This document shows, in pieces, positions 5,943 through 13,980 of a stretch of DNA of 15,445 nucleotides. The stretch's first letter is position 1. Every line of letters starts with the position of its first letter. A program made the position numbers and the translations under genes. The notes below the pieces were generated by a model. That model saw only the letters and a program-made list of their open reading frames with translations. It was not told the DNA's origin and did not search any database. The DNA comes from an uncultured Ectothiorhodospiraceae bacterium (GTDB lineage: Bacteria > Pseudomonadota > Gammaproteobacteria > UBA6429 > Thiohalophilaceae), in assembly GCA_947259425.1 (NCBI GenBank), contig CAMYMO010000145.1:1-15445 (forward strand). Direction: 5' to 3'.

Positions 5943-7901
5943 ATGCTGCAATTAATTCGAGAAAATGCACAAGGAATCGTAATCTGGGTAATTGTTGGTT
6001 TTATTATCCTGGGTTTATCTTCATTTATTCTTAGTTCGTATCTTGGTGGCAATGTTAAAACCTATGTCGCTAAAGTTAACGATACCGAAATATCCGATCG
6101 CCAGTTCCGTATCGCTTACAATAATCGCCAAGCCCAGCTACAGCAGCAGTTGGGTGAAAATTTTTCTCGTTTCTTTAACGAAAGCATGCTCCGCAGTTCA
6201 GTAATTAACGGCATGGTCAACAATGAATTACTGAACCAGCTTTCATACGAGGCGGGATTCAGGGTTGGGCCCGATCAGGTTCAGCAAGAGCTGTCCAAGG
6301 TTCCTTTATTTCAGGATGAAAACGGTCGATTTTCTAACGAAAAATTTGCCGGTTTTGTTCAACAATATGGTTATAGTGCCAAGGGGTATGCTCTGGAAGA
6401 ATCTCAACGCCTGGCGAATAAACAATTACTCGATGGCATCACTAACTCTGCTCTGACATTAAACTCTGATCTGGCCGACTATCAAAAGCTGAACCGCCAA
6501 CAACGCCATGTTGAGGTGTTGTCTATTACTAAATCAGAAATAGTGAAATCGATTACGGTTAACGAAGATGAAGTAAAAACTTACTATGACACACATGCCG
6601 CAGAATTTATGACCGATGAGCAGGTTAAGGTTGACTACCTTGAGTTAAACTTAAAAACTTTAGCGGATGAACAAGAGATTGATATTGATGACGTTAAAGA
6701 TTTTTATGAAAAAAATAAAGGCCGCTACACGATTAGTGGTGAACGTGAAGCCAGCCATATCCTGATCAAGCTGGATGCAGAAAAAAGAGATGAGCAGGCT
6801 GCGCTGGCAAAGTTAGCCGTGATACAAGCAAAATTAAAATCAGGTGAGTCGTTTGCTGAACTTGCTAAACAAAACTCAGATGATAAATTCAGTGCTAAGC
6901 AAGGCGGCAAGTTTGGCCGCGTTAACCAGGAGCAGGGCGGTAACCAGGCGTTTAATAGTGCCTTGTTTGCGTTGCAGGCCGAAGGTGATGTGAGCGAGCC
7001 AGTACGTACCGAATTTGGTTTTCATTTAATCAAACTGGATAAAATATATCCTGGCAAAGTTAAACCTTTCGAAGAGGTTAAGGCAGCACTAGAACGAGAA
7101 TTAAAAGGTCAGAAGGCCGAGCGTATTTTTTATGAAAGCCAGACAAAACTGGAAAATTTAACCTATCAGCATCAGGATTCACTTGAGCCGGCAGCTGAAG
7201 AACTTAATCTTAAAATAAAAACCAGTCCATTATTTTCTCGCCGTGGTGGTGCGCAAATATTTCGAAATCAGGAAGTGCTAAAAGAAGCGTTCAGCGAAGA
7301 AGTTTTACAAGAGTCATTGAACAGTCCAATGGTCAAGCTGAGTGATGATCATGTAATTGTTCTGCGTTTAAAACAACACCAGCCGGCTAAACTGAAATCG
7401 TTTGAACAAGTGAAACGTTTTGTTGAGAACAAGCTTAAGCAGGACAAAGCGACAAAACTTATTGCAACGATGGCTGGCGAAAAGCTCGAAAAGCTGAACG
7501 CAGGAACAGCTGCGAACACGCTGGTTGAAGCTGAAAAAATTACCTGGCTGGAGTATGGGTTTATTGGTCGACAATCGAAATATGATCATGCTCAAAATGA
7601 TAAACAAAAAGCAGCTCAAGCCAAGATCAAATCTGAACTGCGCCGTGCCGTATTTTCTTTGCAAAAACCCGCTAAAGATAATCCTATTATTCATTCTATG
7701 ACCGCGAGCAATGGCGATGCACTGCTGGTTATATTGAATGCGGTACGTGATAACCCGATACAAGAAGAAGCTTCAGTCATGGAAGCCATGCAAAAACAAT
7801 TATCGCAAACGATCGGCACAGCAGATAGTGAATCAGTCGTCAGCTATATGCGCTCGCAAAGTGATATTGATATCAATAACACACAAAATGAAGCTCAGTA
7901 G
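5943..7901 (+). CDS. ppiD: Membrane-anchored periplasmic chaperone / PPIase PpiD
   Basis: PpiD is an inner-membrane protein whose large periplasmic part binds proteins emerging from SecYEG. The 652-residue product has a short cytoplasmic start, one membrane span (about 12-32), a SurA-like helical N domain (about 40-190), a parvulin domain (about 266-368) and a second SurA-like helical region to the C-terminus. The parvulin part shows ASHILI at 270-275 with His272 and SEPVRTEFGFHLIKL at 351-365 with His361. E. coli PpiD (623 residues) has a parvulin domain reported as inactive, so catalysis here is open. The start ATG 5943 lacks a clear ribosome binding site (AAAGTAG is the nearest purine stretch), but the membrane anchor begins immediately after it. 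Placement after hupB supports the name. Confidence 0.93.
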   Translation: MLQLIRENAQGIVIWVIVGFIILGLSSFILSSYLGGNVKTYVAKVNDTEISDRQFRIAYNNRQAQLQQQLGENFSRFFNESMLRSSVINGMVNNELLNQLSYEAGFRVGPDQVQQELSKVPLFQDENGRFSNEKFAGFVQQYGYSAKGYALEESQRLANKQLLDGITNSALTLNSDLADYQKLNRQQRHVEVLSITKSEIVKSITVNEDEVKTYYDTHAAEFMTDEQVKVDYLELNLKTLADEQEIDIDDVKDFYEKNKGRYTISGEREASHILIKLDAEKRDEQAALAKLAVIQAKLKSGESFAELAKQNSDDKFSAKQGGKFGRVNQEQGGNQAFNSALFALQAEGDVSEPVRTEFGFHLIKLDKIYPGKVKPFEEVKAALERELKGQKAERIFYESQTKLENLTYQHQDSLEPAAEELNLKIKTSPLFSRRGGAQIFRNQEVLKEAFSEEVLQESLNSPMVKLSDDHVIVLRLKQHQPAKLKSFEQVKRFVENKLKQDKATKLIATMAGEKLEKLNAGTAANTLVEAEKITWLEYGFIGRQSKYDHAQNDKQKAAQAKIKSELRRAVFSLQKPAKDNPIIHSMTASNGDALLVILNAVRDNPIQEEASVMEAMQKQLSQTIGTADSESVVSYMRSQSDIDINNTQNEAQ

Positions 7902-7908
7902 CTGAATT

Positions 7909-7991
7909 TTCAATGGGGTCAGACACCATTGAGATAACTTGTTATTACCGCTTTAGCAATCAAGTTTTCAATGGTGTCTGACCCCATTGAA
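7909..7991. repeat. Long inverted repeat (REP/BIME-like) between ppiD and the symporter gene
   Basis: Two perfect 24-nt arms, 7909-7932 and 7968-7991, are reverse complements separated by 35 nt. The core is ATGGGGTCAGACACCAT on the left and its complement on the right. Each arm is itself a hairpin, because TCAATGG and CCATTGA within it pair. Inside the spacer AACTTG 7936-7941 and CAAGTT 7961-7966 extend the pairing. I recall the GGGGTCAGA core from short dispersed repeats near REP-associated tyrosine transposase genes, but cannot check. No transposase is in the window. In RNA the structure would be a very stable stem that could protect or end the ppiD mRNA. Confidence 0.85.
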
Positions 7992-8008
7992 GCAGAGGGA
8001 CTTGTTTC

Positions 8009-9328
8009 ATGCCTAAGCTTCAACTTCATTGGCAAATCTTAATCGCTATCTGCCTGGCCATTCTGGTTGGTTATCTCTCTAACAAACAATCGACATTTCT
8101 AGGCATCCATTTGCTCTCGGTTTTTGACTTTATCGGAACCATGTTTATGAATGCGTTGAAGATGGTTATCGTACCTTTGATTGCCTCATCGATTATTACC
8201 GGTATAGCGGGCATTGGCGGAAGTCACGGTCTGGGTCGTATGGGTGGTAAAACAATTTTGTATTACATGACGACCAGTCTATTTGCAATCATGGTTGGAT
8301 TGGTTGTGGTTAACATGGTCGAACCGGGTATTGTCGATGGCGAACCAATACGTGACATCATCAAAGTCAGTGATGAACAAATTGAAATGGCGAAAGCCAA
8401 GGTCGATGGTAAAGAGGCGGGCAGTGTTGCCGATATCTTTTTACGTATGGTGCCGCCCAATATTGTCACCGCATCGGCAGAAGGGCAAATGCTTGGCTTG
8501 ATATTCTTTTGCATCCTGTTTGGATTTTTCATTACTAAAATCCCGGACGCATATGCAGAAGCTCAATATAACTTCTGGCAGGGCATGTATGAAGTGATGT
8601 TGAAAATTACCGATTTCATTATCAAGTTTGCACCGATCGGAATTTTTGGTCTGATTGCTTCGGTGGTGATTGGCCTGGATAAAGATTCGGATGATATGAA
8701 TCGAATGGCCGCCGCATTAGGGAGTTTTACCGGTACCGTCATTGTCGCGCTTGCCATCCATATGTTTATCACCATGCCCTTGATGTTAAAGTTTTTAGCA
8801 CGAGTGAATCCATTAAGACATTTCAAGGCGATGGCACCGGCGATGTTAACCTCGTTTTCGACCGCATCGTCTTCGGCAACTTTGCCGATCACACTCGATT
8901 GCGTGGAAAAGAATGCCAAGGTTTCGAATCGCACCAGTTCATTTGTTTTACCATTAGGTGCAACCATCAACATGGATGGCACGGCCCTGTATGAATGTGT
9001 TGTCGCGATCTTTATATTTCAGGCCTTCGGTTATGATTTAACCTTTACTCAGCAATTTCTGATTGTATTTACCGCCTTGATGACATCCATAGGTGTTGCT
9101 GGTATCCCGGCCGCATCTTTAATTGCGATTATGATTATTCTCAAAGCCGTCGGCTTGGATGATGCGTCTGCCAGCGCAGGTTTGGCCATGGTGTTGGTGG
9201 TCGATCGGGTTCTGGATATGTGTCGAACTTCAGTGAATGTGTTTAGTGATTCCTGTGGCGCGGTAATTATTGGTAAGAGTGAAGGTGAGGAAGGAATCCT
9301 TGCCGATGAACAACCGGCAAAGGCTTAG
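8009..9328 (+). CDS. Sodium/proton:dicarboxylate (amino acid) symporter, DAACS/SDF family
   Basis: This 439-residue inner-membrane protein belongs to the glutamate/aspartate/C4-dicarboxylate symporter family (GltP, DctA, GltPh, EAAT). The conserved parts are present: the serine-rich hairpin-1 tip FSTASSSAT at 283-291, NMDGTA at 321-326 in helix 7, the hairpin-2 motif VAGIPAASL at 363-371, and helix 8 with Asp403, Arg406, Thr407, Asn410 and Asp414 in DMCRTSVNVFSD. Arg406 corresponds to GltPh Arg397, which binds the side-chain carboxylate, so an acidic substrate is likely; glutamate, aspartate or a dicarboxylate cannot be separated. AGAGGGA at 7994-8000 lies 8 nt before the ATG. Repeats flank it on both sides and no clear promoter is seen. 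Confidence 0.93.
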   Translation: MPKLQLHWQILIAICLAILVGYLSNKQSTFLGIHLLSVFDFIGTMFMNALKMVIVPLIASSIITGIAGIGGSHGLGRMGGKTILYYMTTSLFAIMVGLVVVNMVEPGIVDGEPIRDIIKVSDEQIEMAKAKVDGKEAGSVADIFLRMVPPNIVTASAEGQMLGLIFFCILFGFFITKIPDAYAEAQYNFWQGMYEVMLKITDFIIKFAPIGIFGLIASVVIGLDKDSDDMNRMAAALGSFTGTVIVALAIHMFITMPLMLKFLARVNPLRHFKAMAPAMLTSFSTASSSATLPITLDCVEKNAKVSNRTSSFVLPLGATINMDGTALYECVVAIFIFQAFGYDLTFTQQFLIVFTALMTSIGVAGIPAASLIAIMIILKAVGLDDASASAGLAMVLVVDRVLDMCRTSVNVFSDSCGAVIIGKSEGEEGILADEQPAKA

Positions 9329-9344
9329 GAAAGAATAAGGATAC

Positions 9345-9392
9345 TTTACCCGCAGGGCACCTTACCCGCAGGGCACCTTACCCGCGGGGCAC
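9345..9392. repeat. Three tandem 16-bp repeats
   Basis: Three head-to-tail units of 16 bp occupy 9345-9360, 9361-9376 and 9377-9392. Unit 2 reads CTTACCCGCAGGGCAC; unit 1 differs at its first base and unit 3 at one base (A to G). They begin 17 nt after the symporter stop and are markedly more GC-rich than the genes around them. There are no spacers, so this is not a CRISPR array. A near copy in inverse orientation occurs at 9466-9481. Confidence 0.9.
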
Positions 9393-9394
9393 GT

Positions 9395-9412
9395 TTCCCG
9401 CGAAGGCGGGAA
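9395..9412. repeat. Short GC hairpin of dRS3/REP-like form
   Basis: TTCCCGC 9395-9401 pairs perfectly with GCGGGAA 9406-9412 around a GAAG loop. The pattern TTCCC-N8-GGGAA followed by TCC resembles the dispersed ATTCCC-N8-GGGAAT repeats (dRS3 in Neisseria) and similar repeats of other proteobacteria, as I remember them. It directly follows the tandem 16-mers. It has no T-run, so it is not a standard terminator on either strand. Confidence 0.7.
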
Positions 9413-9462
9413 TCCATATAGATTCAGATTCCAGTCTCGGCGGGTAATGTGCTGCGGGGCTA

Positions 9463-9492
9463 AGAGTGCCCCGGGGGTAAACCTGGGGCTCT
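9463..9492. repeat. Inverted copy of the 16-bp unit inside a bulged hairpin
   Basis: Bases 9466-9481 (GTGCCCCGGGGGTAAA) are the reverse complement of the 16-bp unit at 9345-9392 with two mismatches to unit 3. The same stretch forms a bulged stem, AGAG-(TG)-CCCC 9463-9472 with GGGGCTCT 9485-9492. A further GGGGC 9456-9460 can pair instead with GCCCC 9468-9472. The location between two convergent genes suggests a role in ending transcription from both sides, but no T-run is present. Confidence 0.65.
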
Positions 9493-9527
9493 GATGATAA
9501 CAATACAGTTTTTAACAGACGGTGTTT

Positions 9528-10316
9528 TTAAACATCCAGCGGACGCATACCAATGATGTGATAACCGGAATCCACGTATAAAACATCCCCGGTCATTCCC
9601 GAAGCCAGATCCGAGCACAAAAAGGCAGCAACATTTCCAACTTCTTCAATCGTGACGTTTCGACGCATCGGCGCCGTGTGTTCCACTTCATCAAGCATGC
9701 GACGGAAATTATTGATACCAGCGGCAGCCAGCGTCTTGATTGGACCTGCTGAGATGGCATTGACTCGGATACCATCTGGTCCCAGGCTTTGAGACATATA
9801 GCGTACATTGGCTTCTAACGAGGCCTTGGCTAGACCCATTACGTTATAGTTCGGCATTGCCCGTATCGCACCAAGATAGCTGAGCGTCAGTAACGAACCA
9901 TCACGACCTTCCATCATATTGCGGCCGGCCTTGGCCAGTGCGGCAAAGCTGTATGAACTGATTTCATGTGCAGTCCGGAAACCATCACGACTGACATTGT
10001 CTAAATAATCACCTTCCAACTCATTTTTGGGGGCAAAGGCCACCGAATGAACAATCACATCCAGGCCATCCCAGTAGTCGTCTAATCGGTCGAAGACTTT
10101 GTCGATTTCTTCATCACTGCTCACGTCACACGGGACGACAATCTCAGAATTAAGCTCAGCGGCCATCTTCTCGACCCGGCCTTGTAGCTTCTCATTTTGG
10201 TAGGTAAAGGCCAATTCGGCGCCTTCGCGACGCATAGCCTGTGCAATACCCCAGGCGATAGAACGATTGCTTGCGAGTCCGACAATCAGTACTCGTTTGT
10301 TCTGCATAAAACCCAT
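9528..10316 (-). CDS. fabI: Enoyl-[acyl-carrier-protein] reductase (NADH), FabI
   Basis: FabI reduces trans-2-enoyl-ACP with NADH, the last step of each fatty-acid elongation round in the cytoplasm. The 262-residue protein is a short-chain-dehydrogenase-like enzyme with the nucleotide-binding start VGLASNRSIAWGIA at 12-25. The catalytic set is Tyr147, Tyr157 and Lys164 in SYLGAIRAMPNYNVMGLAK, the Tyr-x6-Lys arrangement of FabI, and the substrate loop is SAGPIKTLAAAGINNF at 189-204. At the position of E. coli Gly93 it has Ala93 (HSVAFAP), a site linked to triclosan/diazaborine response. The ATG at 10316 is preceded on its strand by AGAAGG, a good ribosome binding site. It runs divergently from oppA and convergently to the symporter gene. 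Confidence 0.97.
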   Translation of the reverse strand: MGFMQNKRVLIVGLASNRSIAWGIAQAMRREGAELAFTYQNEKLQGRVEKMAAELNSEIVVPCDVSSDEEIDKVFDRLDDYWDGLDVIVHSVAFAPKNELEGDYLDNVSRDGFRTAHEISSYSFAALAKAGRNMMEGRDGSLLTLSYLGAIRAMPNYNVMGLAKASLEANVRYMSQSLGPDGIRVNAISAGPIKTLAAAGINNFRRMLDEVEHTAPMRRNVTIEEVGNVAAFLCSDLASGMTGDVLYVDSGYHIIGMRPLDV

Positions 10317-10512
10317 AATTTGACCTTCTGTGTAGTTTTGAAATGTGACATAGCTGAAATTTGGCTAACGATAACAAATATTCTCGAAAGATAAAAACCT
10401 TTTAAATTCAATTTCTTTTGAGTGAAACTTTAAACGTTATAGACCATTTGGTTTGTTAAAGAGTTGTTGTTTGTTGACTTGATGCGCTGTGGTAAACAAG
10501 CAACAATAAGCC
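10317..10512. promoter_or_regulatory. Divergent fabI/oppA intergenic region
   Basis: This 196-nt AT-rich gap must carry promoters for both fabI (-) and the opp operon (+). For opp, TTGACT at 10474-10479 is a good -35 but has no fitting -10; TATAGA at 10438-10443 is a fair -10 whose upstream TTGAGT (10418-10423) is only 14 nt away. For fabI I find no convincing hexamer pair. I see no obvious operator palindrome. The opp start codon itself has only a weak ribosome binding site. Confidence 0.25.
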
Positions 10513-12153
10513 ATGTTTCGACCTCATAACCTTATTATTGCCCTAGTTATTCTGTTTGTCAGTGACGTAAATTTTGTCGACCACGTCGTTGCTGCAAGCC
10601 AATCGGCAGAACACTCAGCGGCGCAACAAAACATTAAACAAATCTTGCATCGAGGAAATGGTTCTGAGCCGCAAAGCCTGGATCCACATAAATCCGAAGG
10701 TGTACCGTCCGCTAATATTCAGCGTGATCTTTATGAAGGCCTGATTAGTGAATCGCCATCCGGTGAATTAGTACCTGGGGTGGCTCAAAGCTGGAAGATT
10801 AGCGAGGACGGACAGCGTTATGTGTTTGAGTTACGAAAAGAAGCGCGCTGGTCAAATGGTGACCCGGTTAGCGCTGCTGACTTTGTCTACAGTTGGCAAC
10901 GCATTGTCGATCCTAAGACCGGTTCTTTTTATGCGCAAACACTCGCACCGATACTCAATGCAGAGGCCATTATTCAGGGCAAACAACCGGCCAGTACATT
11001 AGGGGTTAAAGCCATTAATGATCATCAGCTCGAGGTCTTGTTAAAAGGGCCAACGCCGTATTTCCTCGGTTTGTTGACACATTCATCGACCTATCCGGTG
11101 CATCAAAAGAGTGTTGAACGACATGGCGATAAATTTGCGCGTGTTGGGAATTTAATAAGTAATGGTCCGTTCGTGTTAAAAGAATGGGCGGTACAATCCC
11201 ATATCCTGTTAACACGAAATCGACATTATTGGGACAATGCGAACACGCGGCTTGAGCAGGTTTATTATTATCCTATCGATAATCAGGCGAGTGAATTAAA
11301 ACGTTATCGAGCGGGTGAATTGCATATAGCGGAGTCCTTGCCATTATCGCAAATACCCTGGTTACGTAAAAATCTGCCGGATGATCTTCGCATAAGCCAT
11401 TATCTGGGCATTTATTATCTTGGTTACAACCTGGTTCGAGCGCCATTTAAAGATAATAAGAAATTACGCCAGGCCTTATCCATGGTGATCGATCGGGAAA
11501 TCTTAACCAATAAAATACTCAAGACCGGCGAGACACCAGCTTATAGCTGGGTACCTCCAAACGTGGCCAATTATGAAATACAGGAATACGATTGGAAGTC
11601 ATGGCCCAAACAAAAACGGATCGAAACGGCAAAGGCATTATTTAAACAGGCTGGTTATGGTAAGGATAAACCGTTAACAGTTGAGATTCGCTATAACACC
11701 AGTGAGAATCATAAAAAGGTCGCGATTGTGGTTGCCTCAATGTGGAAAAAACATTTAGGGGTTAAGACAAAACTGCATAATGAGGAATGGAAGGTATTCC
11801 TGGCGAATCGCAAAGCAAAAAAAGTGACAGAGATCTTTCGTGCTGGCTGGATCGCAGATTATAACGATGCGTTTAGTTTTGCTGAATTAATGCATTCGCA
11901 ACACGGCGTGAATGACAGTGGTTACAACAATCCACAATACGATGATCTGTTAGCAAAATCCGCACAAGAATCTGACCCGGAAAAACGCAAGCAGCTTCTG
12001 CAAGCAGCGGAAAAGATTCTATTAGAAGGTTATCCGGTAATCCCGATTTATTATTATATGAGCAAACATCTGGTTAAACCCTATGTTGGAGGTTACGAGG
12101 ATAACGTGATGGATCATCATCATAGTAAACATATGTATATTAAGGCTCATTAG
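10513..12153 (+). CDS. oppA: Periplasmic oligopeptide-binding protein, OppA/MppA type
   Basis: This is the solute-binding protein (SBP_bac_5 family) that captures peptides in the periplasm and delivers them to OppBC. The 546-residue length matches E. coli OppA (543). A signal peptide is likely: a hydrophobic stretch at about 7-18, with cleavage possibly after AA28-29 in HVVAASQS. No lipobox cysteine is seen. The mature start NGSEPQSLDPHKSEGVP at 49-65, the motif AGWIADYND at 444-452 and the end VKPYVGGYED are all OppA/MppA-like. Asp449 matches the aspartate that in OppA binds the peptide amino terminus. An unusual His-rich patch (HHHSKH, 535-540) lies near the C-terminus. It heads a five-gene operon, with oppB 7 nt later. 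Confidence 0.93.
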   Translation: MFRPHNLIIALVILFVSDVNFVDHVVAASQSAEHSAAQQNIKQILHRGNGSEPQSLDPHKSEGVPSANIQRDLYEGLISESPSGELVPGVAQSWKISEDGQRYVFELRKEARWSNGDPVSAADFVYSWQRIVDPKTGSFYAQTLAPILNAEAIIQGKQPASTLGVKAINDHQLEVLLKGPTPYFLGLLTHSSTYPVHQKSVERHGDKFARVGNLISNGPFVLKEWAVQSHILLTRNRHYWDNANTRLEQVYYYPIDNQASELKRYRAGELHIAESLPLSQIPWLRKNLPDDLRISHYLGIYYLGYNLVRAPFKDNKKLRQALSMVIDREILTNKILKTGETPAYSWVPPNVANYEIQEYDWKSWPKQKRIETAKALFKQAGYGKDKPLTVEIRYNTSENHKKVAIVVASMWKKHLGVKTKLHNEEWKVFLANRKAKKVTEIFRAGWIADYNDAFSFAELMHSQHGVNDSGYNNPQYDDLLAKSAQESDPEKRKQLLQAAEKILLEGYPVIPIYYYMSKHLVKPYVGGYEDNVMDHHHSKHMYIKAH

Positions 12154-12160
12154 TAATCGG

Positions 12161-13102
12161 ATGTTAACTTATTTTTTTCGACGCTTACTGGGTGCCATCC
12201 CAACCATTTTTTTAATTATCCTGATTAGTTTCTTTTTGATTCGTCTGGCCCCGGGGGGACCGTTTGATTTTGACCGAAGCCTGGCCCCTGAGATTCAGGC
12301 AAATTTAAATGCACAATACCATTTAGATAAACCGGTTTATGTCCAGTTTGGTTATTATTTTCGAGATATCCTGCAGGGTGATTTTGGGCCGTCATTCCAA
12401 TATAAAAATTACACGGTCACTGAATTAATAGCTCAAGGTTTTCCGGTTTCATTACAACTCGGTTTAATGGCCATGTTGTTAGCGTTATTAATGGGTTGCA
12501 GTGCCGGAATGTTTGCTGCGTATAAACAAAATTCTCGAATGGATTATTTTGTGATGACGATTTCTATGACCGGTATTTCAATCCCGAACTTTGTCATTGC
12601 ACCATTATTGATTTTGATTTTTGCCGTTGGTTTTACCTTATTGCCGGCGGGGGGGTGGAATAGCGGTGCACTGGAAAATCAAATCCTGCCGATCATTACC
12701 TTGGCCTTACCACAGATCGCCTACATCGCCCGTATTAGTCGTAGCAGTATGATCGAGGTTTTGAGAATGCCGTATATCCGTACGGCTTATTCAAAAGGTC
12801 TCTCCAGTTTTTATATCGTCACGCGACATGCGATGAAACCGACTTTGTTGCCGGTTATTTCTTATCTTGGCCCAGCCATCGCCGGGGTGATCACCGGTTC
12901 AGTGGTGGTTGAACAGATATTTGGTATTCCTGGATTAGGTCGTTACTTTATTCAAGGCGCATTGAATCGTGACTATACGTTAGTGATGGGTGTTGTGGTT
13001 TTTTACGGGATTCTGATCATTGTTTTAAATTTGATCGTCGATCTGCTTTATGGTTGGTTAGACCCGCAGATTCGTTTACAAGGACGCGCTGGTGCCGGTT
13101 AA
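12161..13102 (+). CDS. oppB: Oligopeptide ABC transporter permease OppB
   Basis: OppB is one of the two channel-forming inner-membrane subunits. The 313-residue product starts with a membrane helix (about 9-29), followed by the periplasmic segment seen in DppB/OppB permeases, then five further spans (about 98-120, 130-160, 172-192, 230-252, 275-298). The cytoplasmic EAA-type loop that contacts the ATPases is at 205-231 (AYSKGLSSFYIVTRHAMKP). FGIPGLGRYFIQGALNRDY at 254-272 is a family signature. It starts 7 nt after the oppA stop with no clear Shine-Dalgarno sequence, so translation is probably coupled to oppA. The length fits OppB (306 in E. coli). A dipeptide or murein-peptide system cannot be excluded from the permease alone. 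Confidence 0.94.
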   Translation: MLTYFFRRLLGAIPTIFLIILISFFLIRLAPGGPFDFDRSLAPEIQANLNAQYHLDKPVYVQFGYYFRDILQGDFGPSFQYKNYTVTELIAQGFPVSLQLGLMAMLLALLMGCSAGMFAAYKQNSRMDYFVMTISMTGISIPNFVIAPLLILIFAVGFTLLPAGGWNSGALENQILPIITLALPQIAYIARISRSSMIEVLRMPYIRTAYSKGLSSFYIVTRHAMKPTLLPVISYLGPAIAGVITGSVVVEQIFGIPGLGRYFIQGALNRDYTLVMGVVVFYGILIIVLNLIVDLLYGWLDPQIRLQGRAGAG

Positions 13103-13979
13103 CGTTGACATGACCTTAACTGAAAGCCCTCCGGAATCGGTTTGGCGTCGTGTGTGGTTACGACTAAAACAAAATCGTGCGGCTTTAGTTAGCATGAGTT
13201 TAATCGTCGTGGTGATTGTCGCGGCGATTATTGGACCCATGTTATCAAGTTATAATGTCGAAGATATAGACTATGACGCGATTGCCATTGCACCCTCTAT
13301 TTCAACGGGGCATTTTTTCGGTACCGATAGCCTGGGCAGGGATCTATTTGTTCGCACCATGGAAGGCAGTCGTATTTCATTATTAATAGGGGTCGTTGCC
13401 ACCCTGGTGAGCCTGGTGATTGGCATTCATTATGGCGCGGTAGCCGGTTATTATGGTGGCCGGGTCGATGCCATTATGATGCGTTTTGTCGACATTTTAT
13501 ATTCCATGCCGTTTATGTTTTTCGTTATCTTGCTGATGGTATTTTTTGGTAGAAATATATTTTTAATCTTTATCGCGATTGGTGCGATCAATTGGTTAGA
13601 TATTGCCAGGATAGTACGTGGACAGACATTAAGTTTAAAACAACAGGGGTATGTCGAGGCGGCGAGAATCTATGGCGCCAGTCATTGGCAGATCATTAAA
13701 AAACACATCATTCCGAACTTTATTGGGATTGTCATTGTTTATATTACCTTGACGATTCCACAGGTTATTTTAGTTGAATCCTTTTTAAGTTTTCTTGGCC
13801 TGGGTATCCAGGAGCCGATGACGAGTTTAGGGGCTTTGGTGAGTGACGGCGCAGAAGAAATGGAAAGCTCGAGTTGGATGCTGATTTTCCCGGCCGTGCT
13901 TTTATCCTTGCTCTTGTTTTGTTTTAATTTTATTGGCGATGGTTTGCGCGATGCGATCGATCCCAAACAAGTAAATTAA
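13092..13979 (+). CDS. oppC: Oligopeptide ABC transporter permease OppC
   Basis: OppC is the second channel subunit. The 295-residue protein has a cytoplasmic N-terminus, a first span at about 32-52, the periplasmic motif HFFGTDSLGRDLFVR at 74-88 typical of OppC/DppC, several further spans and the EAA loop EAARIYGASHWQIIKKHIIP at 189-208. It ends GDGLRDAIDPK, also typical. The GTG at 13092 is chosen over an ATG at 13110 because AAGGA at 13080-13084 lies 7 nt upstream of the GTG and nothing similar precedes the ATG. With this start the gene overlaps oppB by 11 nt, in keeping with the tight operon. The N-terminus is shorter before the first span than in some OppC proteins. Confidence 0.94.
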   Translation: MPVNVDMTLTESPPESVWRRVWLRLKQNRAALVSMSLIVVVIVAAIIGPMLSSYNVEDIDYDAIAIAPSISTGHFFGTDSLGRDLFVRTMEGSRISLLIGVVATLVSLVIGIHYGAVAGYYGGRVDAIMMRFVDILYSMPFMFFVILLMVFFGRNIFLIFIAIGAINWLDIARIVRGQTLSLKQQGYVEAARIYGASHWQIIKKHIIPNFIGIVIVYITLTIPQVILVESFLSFLGLGIQEPMTSLGALVSDGAEEMESSSWMLIFPAVLLSLLLFCFNFIGDGLRDAIDPKQVN

Positions 13980-13980
13980 T

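Noticed and set aside
7368..7763. 131-codon open frame antisense to ppiD
   Set aside because: It lies wholly inside a gene with clear PpiD structure; its composition (many Phe, Arg, Ser, Cys) looks like an antisense artefact and no start signal is seen.
8563..8982. 139-codon open frame antisense to the symporter gene
   Set aside because: It covers conserved transporter motifs in the opposite strand; no independent evidence of coding.
9345..9392. Possible CRISPR array
   Set aside because: The units are 16 bp, directly adjacent without spacers, and only three; no cas gene is present.
13110..13112. Alternative ATG start for oppC
   Set aside because: It would remove the overlap with oppB, but no ribosome binding site precedes it, whereas AAGGA stands 7 nt before the GTG at 13092.
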